Notes under the pieces: generated by a model
What the model saw: the letters and a program-made list of their open reading frames with translations, nothing else
Told to the model about the DNA's origin: nothing
Database searches by the model: none
Origin: Areca catechu
Lineage: Eukaryota > Streptophyta > Magnoliopsida > Arecales > Arecaceae
NCBI GenBank assembly: GCA_021397845.1
Contig: CM038050.1
Location: forward strand, 5,770,471-5,834,470
Direction: 5' to 3'
Length of the DNA: 64,000 nucleotides
Part shown: in pieces, positions 43,258-53,939 of the stretch
Numbering within the stretch: the first letter of the stretch is position 1
How the letters are laid out: every line of letters begins with the position of its first letter
Translations under genes and position numbers: made by a program

Positions 43258-45702
43258 TTATTTGAATTGAATTTGATGTTGTTTTATATAACTAAATTCA
43301 TCAATAATAGAATGTACAGTAAAATTCTCAGCTATCTCCTTCTCAATATAAGTAACTAAATAATTGGCAAGAAAATCATTTTCTATCTTGTTGCGTAATT
43401 TGGTTTTGACAATCTTTATTACTGAAAATGCTCTCTCTGTAGTAGCAGTTGAAATTGGAAGAGTCAATCAAGATGAATCAGTCTATTAATGAGCAGATAA
43501 ATATCTGATTTTCTTGTTCTTACCAATCTTTGACATAATTCTGAAATTGTAGACATATTCTAGAACTCGGGATTCTTTAGAATATCAACATGATAATGTT
43601 GTAATTGATTTCTTAAAAGTCTTCTTTCATTCTCACTCAAGTCTTCTGGATAGAATTTCTCTGCAAGCTGATATATACTCTCTAAATTGAATAACTTGCA
43701 ACCATCTCTAGGATCCAAAGTATTGCTAAAGATTAATAACTCAACTGTATCATTACTAAATCTACTATGTAATTCATGTAATTGAGTATCAATAGTAACA
43801 TTAAATATATCAACCCAAAAATGATGCTTATTTGTAATATCACTTTGTCGACGACCTCGACCACTACGCTTATAAGTAGCAGTCATATCTGGAACATTAA
43901 TATCATATTTTTCACAAAACAGTATCACATTGTCTAATAAACTCGTCCATCCATCTTCTCTTAATTGTTGCAGTAAGATCTTTGTAGTTTTTACCAAATG
44001 CATTGCATTGAGAATGTCTTGGAACTTTCTTTGTAAAGCTTGACAAAGATTATCAATTATCTCTAAAATTTATATCATCAAATGTAATATAAAATAAATT
44101 GAAATGATGTCAATCAATGTAATGCACCATCAGCATCTCCACGTTGAACATAACCAACTCTATCACGAGTAATATCCTCAAGAACAGAACAAGTAACCGA
44201 GAAAAATCTTTTCAAGCTACGAATAGAATTCAAATATGAACCCCATCTGTCTCACCAGGTCTTTGTAAACTGCTAATATGATTTTTCCCACTTCCATATT
44301 CAAGCTCATCAATGGCTAATGAATTTGCAATAATGGCTACTTGTCTTGCTCTTAATTCATCATGATGTTTTGTAGATACATTTATAATATTAACAATATT
44401 TAGTAAATCATTTGATGAACAATAATAACCTCTCTTGATGCAGCCACCGGTGCTAATTGAAGTTTATGAGCCAAGCAGTGGATATAATAAGCATTTGGAT
44501 AATCATTATTAATTAAAGCTTTCAAACCATTTCATTCACCATGCATATTGCTAGCCCCGTCATAACCTTGACCTCTGATATGTTTAATACTTAAATTATT
44601 TCTTGAGAGAATATTATAAATAGCATCTCTAAGAGTTGAAGAAGCTGTATCTAAGATATAGACAATATCAAAGAATCGCTCTCTTATGAATCCATTCTTG
44701 TCAACAAATCTTAAAACAATAGCCATTTATTTTTTTCTTGATTCATCCCAAGCTTTATCAATAATTATATAATATCTGGCATCACCAATTTCATCCATTA
44801 TGGCTCTTCTCACTTTTTTTAAAAAAATTGTAGAATTTTCTTTTATATCTTTGGTGAAGTATACGAAGCATACCTAGGAGCATTTTCCAAAATAACTTTT
44901 CCAACATCGTCATTATAACATGCCAAGATCTTGAGTAGTTCAAGAAAATTATCTCGATTTTTGAATTTGGACATTCATCATGTCCTCAAAAAGCAAAGCC
45001 CGAAAAGTAAGCCATCTAATTGCATCCACAGAGGTCTTGAGCTGTAAATGATTTCAAGCAATTTGTTTGAAGGTTTGCTTGTCAATTACTTTTTGAATAT
45101 GTTACCTCTTATTTATCAGATCATGATAGCTCTTCATAGCAAGATTATATGAAGAATTCGGATTTTTTTCTATATGTCCAAGAAATGCACAATTCTCTCC
45201 ATCATTTATTTTTTTTCCAATTTTGAATTCCACCTTCTATAAATTTGCCTTTTCTTACACCTAGCTTTGAAAAAAGATAGCAAACAAAATAATAAGCAGC
45301 ATTTGTAGTTAGAGAATATTCAAGCCAACTCAGATGCTGATTGAACCAATATGATTGAAAATATCTGTGATGATTTTTTGAACCAATAGGATCATACTTG
45401 TCAAATATTGGCTGATAAGGACTAAAACTAATATATGCATGTCTAATATATGCATGTCGAATTTCATCACGTTGATTCACAAGATATTCTCAAATTTGTT
45501 TGCACATTCCAAGATCTCTTTCCAATTCATGAATATCAATATAATGGGTTCCAATATTTATTTTTTTAGATGGCCTTTCTTCTGTAGGAATAGTGTCTGC
45601 CCTTGAAATTGGTTGATCAAGTTTATTCTTGGCCTCAATCTTAGATGCAAGCAGCATAGCTCCACCATCAATTTTTTCTGCTACTTATTTTTTCTTAAAA
45701 AA
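43258..45702 (-). pseudogene. hAT transposase remnant (TTF zinc finger, DUF4371, hAT-C)
   Basis: Minus-strand order: TTF-type zinc-finger region (45480-45202, with FQSYWFNQHLSWLEYS), DUF4371 core (44726-44532, with FIRERFFDIVYI and IRGQGYDGASNMHGE), a middle helical region (44003-43560), then the dimerisation domain (43467-43258, LPISTATTERAFSVIKIVKT and KLRNKIENDFL). This is the layout of plant ZMYM1-like hAT transposases. At least four stops or frameshifts separate the blocks, so no active enzyme is encoded. Confidence 0.9.
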
Positions 45703-46263
45703 ATCATTAATTTTTTTGACTCATAATGAACCTATAATATGAATAAAACTATAAGAAAATAATTGACAGTATAATTAATTTTTAGACATCCATGAATATT
45801 TATGCTAAACTTGACTCCAGTGCAGAGGCCATGAAATCATTTATAATTTAGCTATGTACTATATTTCATAATATTGGTAAAATAAAGCTTCAAGTGCAGG
45901 TCGATGGGTGAAGAATAATAGTTGGCTCTTAGCCATGTTCTCCAATAACAGAGATCAAATAATAGATAGCAAAGTTTCTTTGATGTAAATTGTAAGCTGC
46001 TTATAAAATCTAAAATATTAATTATATGATGAAAAAAATACCATCATAACATTAACATATATTTTTTATTTCTACCAGGAATTAGTTGTGACCAAATAGA
46101 ATCATAATTAAGAGAATAAGAAATATTGGCCTTTACTTACTGCCTACTGGATTTTGAACTTATCACGAGAAAAGATAATAGAGGGCTGCTAGTCTGCTAC
46201 TAATATTTGTCAACAAGATGAACCCAATCCACTTGATAATTGAATTAAAAATTAGATAAATAA

Positions 46264-46640
46264 TTGATATTACCTAAGATCTTAGAGGGAAGATTGAGGT
46301 CCGAAAAGGGGCCAGATCGAATGCCGCCCGCTCTCTGTCAATGGCTTTGCCCGTCTACCGACTATTGCTTTTGGGCACAACACCGGCAGTCCGGCATCAG
46401 TGCACAGACCGAGGTGGAGGCCGGATCTCAAGTCCAAATGGGATGTCTTGCGGGATACCAAGATTGGGTACCATGGGGACAGTGCTATTTCACTAGCATC
46501 ATAGCATCCTGATCAAGATATCTTGGAACATTCCCTATTCTAAGTGTCAGGATAGGATAAGACAATAACACATCCCATCACATAAAAAAACTGGGACAGC
46601 CCCAACCCGCAAGATTTAAAATCTTGATGCAACTTTTAAT
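46264..46640. repeat. GGGAC-rich repeat inside the hAT element
   Basis: GGGATGTCTTGCGGGATACC, GGTACCATGGGGACAGTG, CATCCCATCACATAAAAAAA and CTGGGACAGCCCC match the repeat family at 27318. It lies upstream of the transposase and probably inserted into the hAT element after its own transposition. Confidence 0.5.
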
Positions 46641-47279
46641 AATTTATAGATACTAGGTCAGGATTGCATAATCAAAGTGGGACTCTACTATTAATAAAAT
46701 AACAAAACAAAAACAAATCGAATCAAATAATAGTAAGAACAAACTGACTCATAATAATTTACCATCTTTACAGTAGAAAAATAACAAGAATACAAAAACA
46801 ACAGGGTGAACCAAGAGAGTCAACAAGAATATGTTCCATGAGAGATTATTTGGGAGTTAATCAATATTAAATGGTTATTATGATGTGTATGCTATGTTTT
46901 TTCTTTGTTTTCTAATGTGCAACCTCTTTTAGTGACATCTGTCTTAACTTCTCTAATACAAATCTTTTGTCAAAAACTTTTCTAATACAAATTTTTTGTA
47001 AAAAAAAACTAGGAGCAATCCGAACGACTTGCAAAAAAAAAAACAAACAGAGACAAGCCTCTAATAATTTTACCGAAAAGAAGAACCTAGTAAAAGCCAT
47101 AACAGGTCTTGGAACTCATCCAAAATAGCTAAACTAGGACTCCAGGTTCACAAATCAACTATTGAAAAAGCTAGAAAGAACCAAGACCAAAAAACCCAAA
47201 ACTCTGTACTCATCGTCATCGGATAAAGCCTCAAGATTTCCCACATGGCCACATCCCCAAAAAAAAGTTAGAAAGAACC

Positions 47280-47780
47280 ACTCACGGACTCACCTCTCAC
47301 CGTGTCAATTACGGGCGGCATCGTAGAAACGGATGTCGGCTAGAAGCACTGTCAGCTTCGGCATTGACAGCGCATCACCGACTCACTGCATTGAAACACG
47401 GGAGGAACCGAGCCTAGCGATGGCGGTGACGAAGAGAGGAGTTGGCCTTGGCCGTCAGTGCACTATTTGAAGCCAGTGACGATCGGTGGGTGGGGTAGTG
47501 CCGCGACGGCTAGGGTCGGCCATCTCCTTCATCGACGACAGGTGGGGTGGCGCCACGATGGCTGGGATTGGCTGTCTCCTTCGTCGATGGTGGCTGTCGG
47601 GAGAGATGGGCAAATGGCTCACTAGAGTCACTGCTCATGCTTCACGACCGATGGGATGGGGACTGGGTTTGCCGGTTTGGGCTTCACTCACCACCTTCGC
47701 TACTTCAAGATTTTATAGGAGAACTGGAGAAGGAGACAGGGACGATGTCACGGCGGTGCCTCTCAGCCCAGGTAAGTTGT
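47280..47780 (-). other. GC-rich 5' region of the hAT element
   Basis: A 500-bp GC-rich island at the 5' (minus-strand) end of an otherwise AT-rich element, in the position of a leader or first exon. Related blocks repeat within it (GACGGCTAGGGTCGGCCATC and GATGGCTGGGATTGGCTGTC, about 60 bp apart). No conserved protein domain is visible. Confidence 0.35.
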
Positions 47781-48012
47781 TCACTAATTTTTTTTAAAAT
47801 AAAACTCTTTGAAAAATTATTTTTTACTAATTTAACTCAAATTTGGTTTTTTTTTGAAATTTTGTTACCGATTTTTTTGAGATTATTTTGGATTGATTTT
47901 AGAAATTTGAGGGAGGGGGGGCCAAATACTTGTTTACCTTAAATAAACCTAGCTAACTGTGTAGATTACCAAAAATTTAGGGGGGCCAAGGCCCCCTTGC
48001 CCCCTAGCGATC

Positions 48013-48190
48013 TGCCTCTGGCTGGGCATTCAATCACTCCTTGTTAGGTATGAGGCTTTATTGGCGAGACATGTTGCTAGACTTTCTTTGCCCTGATGGT
48101 ATGCCTCTGGCTGGGCATTCAATCACTCCTTGTTAGGTATGAGGCTTTGTTGGCGAGACATGTTGCTAGACTTTCTTTGCCCTGACGGTT
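48013..48190. repeat. 89-bp tandem duplication across the hAT/LINE junction
   Basis: TGCCTCTGGCTGGGCATTCA begins at 48013 and again at 48102. Each copy contains the last 8 bp of the hAT terminus, the hAT target duplication and 73 bp of LINE. The copies differ at about three positions. Because the unit contains hAT terminal sequence, the duplication happened after the hAT insertion. Confidence 0.95.
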
Positions 48191-49650
48191 TGTGGACATC
48201 TATGATGAGGGCCAAGTATGGCCCCCTTCCTATTGTCTGTGCTGATGAAGCTAGACTTTCCCAGTGGTGCTCGCTAATCTGGAGGGAGATGATGATCATG
48301 GCTAATCCTATTATTCAGTATATGCGATGGATTGTGGGTGACGACAGGATAATAAGGTTCATGACAGACTCCTGGATCTCGGATATCCCTTTAGCTCGGT
48401 GGGCGACCTTCAACTCTATGGACTGGATACTACATCTATTTCTGATCTATTTATTCCGGAAACTATCCATTGGGATCCTGTTTCAGTCATCCGAACCTTT
48501 GGTGATGTTCTCGGCCATCGGGTTTTATCTATTGTCCAGCCTATCCATCCTTGTGATGACACTGCTATGTGGAGCTCCTTTGCTCTTTCCAGGATGCCCT
48601 TGTTTGATCTGATCCCTTTCTTTACCCCAGTCACATGGGGGCGTTTGGACATTGGTTGGATTTGGTCTCTTTCAGTTCATCCCCGGGTTTCTTTGTTTTT
48701 ATGGAAAGTGTCTTGGCACCGACTTCCTACACCTTTCCTTCTTTGGGCCAGAAGATTTCACCTCCTCCCTAATCGCCCTGTCTGTGGAACCCTAGAAGAG
48801 GGCCTCGATCATGTTCTGTTCCTTTGCCCGAGAGCTTGGCTGGTCTAGTGCTTGGCAGGGTTTGAAGGCCAATTTACCTACTCACCTGACCTGGTGCACA
48901 CCTTCCTCGACCTCCTTCGGATGGGCTCCCAGAGTTATTCTTCTATCTTTTTGGCTTATGTTGCCTATTATATCTGGCTTACTCGGAATGATGTTGTTTT
49001 TACTTTCTCTACCTACTCAACTAGACTCATTGTTGAGCAGGCTAGAGCTCATTCTCAGTAATTCTTCTCTTGCGATGGTATGGCCACGGAGATCTAGGAT
49101 TCTTTCTTTGCTCCTAGAGCCACCCGATGGGTTTTCATCCCTTGGGAACCCCTTCCTCTGCGGTTCTTCAAGATAAGCTTTGATGGTAGTGCCAGGAATC
49201 ATCAGGGAGGAGTTGCCTTTGTTATCCGTATCTTAGACCTCGGAATTCTTATGGCTAAGGGGTCTCACCTCATTCATCCGACAGTGCCGATGATGGAGCT
49301 TCGCGGGGTGTGGGCTGGTATAGCCTATGCCTGGAGGATTCTTCATTTGGACCGGCTGATTATTGAGGGTGACTCAATGATTGTTATTGCTTGGATCCGG
49401 GAGGCTCAATGAGTTCCTCCTCCGCATCATTTTATCTAGGATATTGCTCTTCTTTTGCATGGTTGCACGAAGATCATTGTGCATCATGTATATAGGGAGG
49501 CCAACTTCATGGCAGACTGGGTGGCTTCTTTTGTTGCTAACTATTCTGGTGATATCCTTTGGACCCAGATGGGTGAAGCTCCTACTCTGTTCCAAGATAT
49601 TATCTTTTCTGACTTTTTTGATTATATCCATACTAGATCTTTAGTTTGAA
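48190..49650 (+). pseudogene. LINE ORF2: zf-RVT and RNase H remnant
   Basis: Resumes after the hAT insert with LWTSMMRAKYG and VGDDRIIRFMTDSWI, then the zf-RVT region (VHPRVSLFLWKVSWHRLPTP, then E-x-LDHVLFLCP). The RNase H follows: ISFDGSARNHQGGVAFV, MELRGVWAGIAYAW, LIIEGDSM and HHVYREANFMADWVA. The catalytic acidic residues (FDGS, EL, GDS, AD) are recognisable. Several frameshifts separate the pieces. Confidence 0.9.
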
Positions 49651-49669
49651 TACTCCATTCCATAAAAAA

Positions 49670-49681
49670 AAAGGCAGGAAA
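49670..49681. repeat. LINE target-site duplication, right copy
   Basis: AAAGGCAGGAAA directly after the A-run of the LINE. The first three A may belong to either the tail or the duplication. Confidence 0.85.
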
Positions 49682-49998
49682 TCTATCCCTTTTTTTAATT
49701 ATCGCCCCTCTTTTATCTGTTATTTGATAAAAAGTGCGTGCATGGTGTAAACTATAAAAGTAAAGGAGATTAGAATTTTAAATTTTCCTATTGATTTTCT
49801 ATTGGTCCATCTATCTTTTTCCAATATTCCAAGCTCTCATGTTGCATACGAGGAAAATGAAAATTAAGCTAATCAATGGAAGCTTTTATTTTTTTAAAGA
49901 AATAAACAAGATAATGTTTTATCACTCTTTTCTAGATACTACGAACGGTGGTCTGTGTCTGCTTGTTTATTTATTTTCTGATAGTCTTTTCTATTGAG
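49682..49998. other. AT-rich spacer between LINE and MITE
   Basis: About 300 bp of AT-rich sequence that originally continued from the AspRS 3' flank before the LINE inserted. No gene or RNA feature seen. Confidence 0.5.
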
Positions 49999-50537
49999 TT
50001 GAGTTGGAAGTGGGCCGGGCCGGGCCATACCCCTACCTGAACTCGGTTCCAAAAAAAATTTGAACTTCGGGCCATACTTAGACCTGATTTATTTTGAAAA
50101 AACCTGGTCCTAGCCCAGCCCGAGCTTGATTGGGCCGGCCCGAACTAGGCTTTGATTCGGATTGGCCCGAATTAAAATCTTATTGAGCCTATCAAATTGA
50201 AGATGAAATGATAAAATAAAGTTCTTTTAACTACTGGCATATATTCTAATCCGAATTAAAGTCTGATTGGGCCTACCAAATTAAAGATGAAATGATAAAA
50301 TAAAGTTCTTTTAACTACGGGTACATATTCTTAAAAAATAAAATATTAAAATCCTAAAACTATCGAGCTGGGTTTGGGCCGGGCCAAAGGAAAGCCCGAG
50401 CTCGGTCTGAAAATTAAATGAATTCTGTTTTTAGATTCAATCCTGGCTCGTTCTACTTCAGGCCTGGCTCGAAGCCCGACCCAACTTCAGGCTGGCCCGA
50501 AGCCCATCAGGCCGGCCTGAGTCCAGTTCCAGCCCTA
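49999..50537. mobile_element. hAT-type MITE with GGGCCGGGC termini
   Basis: Left terminus TTGAGTTGGAAGTGGGC and the reverse complement of the right terminus TAGGGCTGGAACTGGAC align along their length. Flanks CTATTGAG (49991-49998) and CTATTGGG (50538-50545) are an 8-bp duplication with one mismatch. The interior has GGCCCGA/TCGGGCC words in both orientations and a diverged internal duplication (GATGAAATGATAAAATAAAG at about 50200 and 50285). Non-coding. Confidence 0.8.
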
Positions 50538-50679
50538 CTATTGGGACAATTTTGGTTGGTGGGAAGGAATGCCAATGATAATGGTGTTTGGAGCAAATCA
50601 AGGTGTATCTAATGACTTATGAAAGCCTCTTGGGCTTCCTAACGATGATGTTTGTGTGCCTCTCGATGGAACAAAAATC

Positions 50680-51450
50680 ATATAGGATAGGCACCATAGC
50701 ATATCGCGGCTTTTTTATTTTTTAAATACTTTTTATTATTAATTTTAAAACACGAATCTAAAAATCAGATATTTCTTTTATTAATGGAGTTGTTAGTTTT
50801 ATAATTAAAAATAAAAAAATATGATATTTTCTTTCTTCATTGATTTTATAATATATTTTTTTATTGATATATATTATATAGTTAAATGATACACTAAATA
50901 AATTAAACAACAAGCAAATCAATACACATCTCTAGATAAATTAATATATTATATGGAATTAAGCAAATCAATACACATCTTCAGAATATGAAATTTATCA
51001 ATACATAATACATGATTAGATGGTACACATTAGTAAATTAGTTATTTAACAATTCAATACATATTTCTAAGTAAATTAATATATAGTTTTCAAAATATCA
51101 TGTTCATATATATATATTTATGATATGATGATATACACTCATCAACTCCCTGATAGTACAAGCTTCTTTGATACATACCTAGTGATGATCTAATATACAC
51201 CTTGACATAAATCGATACACAATTTTAGAAAATCGAGTTCACCAATACATAATATAATATTAAGTGATATATACTTAGAAAATTAATCATTTAGCAATCC
51301 AATATATACATCCATATAAATTGATATACAATTTTCAGAATATTATATTCACCAGTACCACTATATAGTAGTGTGATATATATTTATTGACTTGTTGATA
51401 CATACTATAAACTTTTTTAATATATACTTAGCAATGATGTAATACATATC
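50680..51450. repeat. AT-rich degenerate tandem repeat
   Basis: Blocks such as AAATCAATACACAT, GATGGTACACATTAGTAAAT, TTAGCAATCCAATATATACA and AAATTAATATATAGTTTTCA recur with a spacing of about 245 bp (compare 51014-51110 with 51261-51355). Copies are strongly diverged. No coding potential. Confidence 0.55.
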
Positions 51451-51876
51451 CAGCAAGGCCAAAGGCAAGGTGCCAACCCACATGGAGGCCTAGGTGAAGC
51501 TGCTAGCTTCTCCTAGAGGGCTTGGCATCTTTGGTTTTTCTACCAGGACCCTACGGGAGGGGGAGAAGATTACGATTTAGATGGAAGAATAGGAGGTGAG
51601 TTTTGACATTCCAGAGATGGAGGGGCAGTCTGCATAGAGATTAGAGCCTATGATATAGGATGACCTTGCATTTATTGGGGGATATGGCCTAGGATGTCTA
51701 GATCCCTCGAATGACGATTAAGACTTGACTCATGATAAGGGAGCTGTCCTATTGAGGGAGGCCATTTAGGGGGAGGAGATCCCGGTGGCTATGGATTTGG
51801 TGGCAGTAGAGATGGGGATGGACTTTGATGTCGAGGGGGGTACTGGTGTGCTTTCCCCTCCTTGCCATGTGCTCCA

Positions 51877-52545
51877 ATGAGAGTGATGATTTGGAATACC
51901 TGGGGGGCGGGAAAATCCTTGTTCTAGATAACCTTCAATAGGATTATTAGCAGCATTGCCCTAACATTTGTGTTTTGCTTGAGTCCCATCTTTCGAGGGT
52001 GAGCTTAGATCGGGTCAAATAGTGAGCTATGCGGGTTTGGAGCACCTACATGGTAGAGCCCAAAGATCATTCCAATGCGATCATTATGATGTGGCGGCAT
52101 GGCTCAATTACGGTGGACATGGTCCACAATCATGAGTACCGAATTTGGGGAGCGAAGGGTGCTTTAGTCCAAGATCTCTAGGATAATAGTGTTGGGCCTA
52201 TTTTCTCTTGTTACTGGGAAATTCAACTGTATTGTGGGGTCCCACAAGATGGGTGGCATGCATTTTGCTGATAGTATTGACTCTAGAGAGTTTAGGAGTT
52301 TCATTGGTAACTTGGGCCTGATCAATCTTGGTTATACTAGATCGAGATTTGCTCGGTATAATAATTGGACTGCGGTGGCTGGGATTTGGGAGAGAATTGA
52401 TCGGGCACTTGCTAATGCTGATTGATTCCAGCGTTTCCCGGGTCACTAGGTTTAGTAGCTTTTGAAGATCGCTTTTGATCATTACCCGCTCCTCATCACC
52501 ACTAATGGTCTGCATGTGTCCAAGGCACCATTCAGATTTGAGTTC
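51877..52545 (+). pseudogene. LINE 2 endonuclease remnant
   Basis: Starts MRVMIWNTWGAGKSLF then a stop. The C-terminal portion at 52189-52425 reads LFSLVTGKFNCIV, MHFADSIDSREFRSFIGN, LGLINLGYTRSRFARYNN and IWERIDRALANAD, the conserved end of plant L1 endonuclease (D-x-GF-x-G-x-x-FTW...ERLDRALA-x-x-W). Multiple stops. Confidence 0.8.
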
Positions 52546-52979
52546 TAGGCCTTCTACCCATGCTCATGGGATTTAGTTAGAGAGGTTTGGACGATGCTGG
52601 TCTGTGAAAATGTAAGGTATCGGATGATCTAGAGGCTTGAGCTAGCGAGGCGTAGGTTCCTTCGATGGAACCAGTATGAGATTGGTGATATCTTCAGGCA
52701 TATTGAGGAGGTGGAGGTTGACATTACGAAGCTCCAGTATAGGGAGGATTAGGAGGGGGCCTCCAAGAATTTAATTTGAGAACTTTGCACCATAATCTTT
52801 CTATGCACCACTCGTTGTTGAGACAACAGGAAACTTTGTGGATGCAAAAGTCTAGGATGTAGTTGATTAGGGAGGGTAACCAAAATACTAGATTCTTTTA
52901 CCAGTTGACGATCATTAGGAGATCGATCAATCATATCATGTAGTTGCAGGAAGTGATGGTAGAGTGGTGGAGGATATTA

Positions 52980-53939
52980 GGGAGATCAAGGAGTGGATCT
53001 TCTAGTTCTTCAGATCCTATTGGATTAGACAGTTGGGTGGGATGGTCTATTCCAGGATTGCTAGCTTGTGTCGCACTTTTGATGAGGAGAACAAGGCCTT
53101 GACTCATCTAGTTTCTTCTGAAGAAGTGCAGGGGGTTCTTTGGTCTTTTGATGAGGATAAGGCCCTAGGGCCAGATGGGTTTTCCCCTCTTTTCTTTCAC
53201 CATTACTGGAGTATTGTATGGGGTGAGATGGTGGAAGCGGTGCAAGAGGTTTTTGAGTCCAGAGGCTTATTGGAGGAGTGGAAGAAGACCTTGATCACTC
53301 TCATCCTAAAAAGACATGATGCAACAGTCCCGGGTCACTTCAGATTGATTAACCTATACACCACCCTCTATAAAGTGTGTGTTAGGATTTTAGTCGGGCG
53401 ACTGAAGCAGGTTATCCCTCGCTTGATAAACCTAGAGCAGGGTATTTTCATTAGTGACCATGGCATCACCAACAATGTCCTGCTTGTCCAGGAATTCATG
53501 CATGATCTATAATGTGCTCTCATTCACTAGAGCTTGATAGTAGTTAAGTTGGACACGGAGTGTGCTCCCTAGCGGATGGGCTTGTCCTTCCTACATTAGT
53601 GCTCCATGAGCTTGGATTTCAGGATAGGTAGATCGACTAGGTCATGGTTGTGTGGAGACTCCGAGCTTCGCTATCCTGATCAACAGTGCCCCGACAGAGT
53701 TCTTCCATGCAACTGGCTGACTTTGATAAAGGTGCCTTCTATTCCCATATCTTTTTTATTTTATGTGCTAATGCTCTATCTCGTGGTCTGCAGCGGCTAT
53801 TCAGGGGACCGAGCTAGAGCCCTACTGGCCCGCCCCTAGGGTTATGCCCCTTATTCATATTCTTTTTATAGATGATTGCTTGCTTATTGGTTGCGCCTCC
53901 ATCCAGAATACTAGGTACTTTACATCTATTGTTGAGGCT
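52980..53939 (+). pseudogene. LINE 2 reverse transcriptase remnant
   Basis: The longest clean frame (53033-53512) contains SFDEDKALGPDGFSPLFFHH, EEWKKTLITLILKRHDA, GHFRLINLYTTLYKV and NNVLLVQEFMHDL. Further on, LIHILFIDDCLLIG stands where YADD is expected, so the catalytic box has changed to FIDD (Asp-Asp kept). The domain is cut at 53939 by an insertion. Confidence 0.88.

Larger units (their letters stand above)
43160..48020 (-). mobile_element. hAT transposon (TTF/ZMYM1-like) inserted in the LINE
   Basis: Left terminus CAAGGGCGAACC and the reverse complement of the right terminus CAGAGGCAGATC pair as short TIRs differing mostly by transitions. Flanks GCTAGGCA (43152-43159) and GCTGGGCA (48021-48028) form an 8-bp duplication with one mismatch. 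Removing the element restores the LINE reading GGLGIQSLLVRYEAL. The minus strand encodes a decayed transposase with TTF zinc finger, DUF4371 and hAT dimerisation regions. The 4.86-kb length suits an autonomous ancestor. Confidence 0.92.
38318..49669 (+). mobile_element. Near-complete L1-type LINE, interrupted by a hAT element
   Basis: Element order: 5' region, ORF1 (DUF4283-like with CCHC knuckle), ORF2 with endonuclease, reverse transcriptase, zf-RVT and RNase H, then a short poly(A) (49664-49672). AAAGGCAGGAAA occurs at the 5' edge (38306-38317) and after the poly(A) (49670-49681), giving a target-site duplication. The target, TTATTAAAGG, suits L1 endonuclease cleavage of the other strand. 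Without the 4.86-kb hAT insert and its duplication the LINE is about 6.4 kb, a full-length size for plant L1. Stops and frameshifts break both ORFs. Confidence 0.92.
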
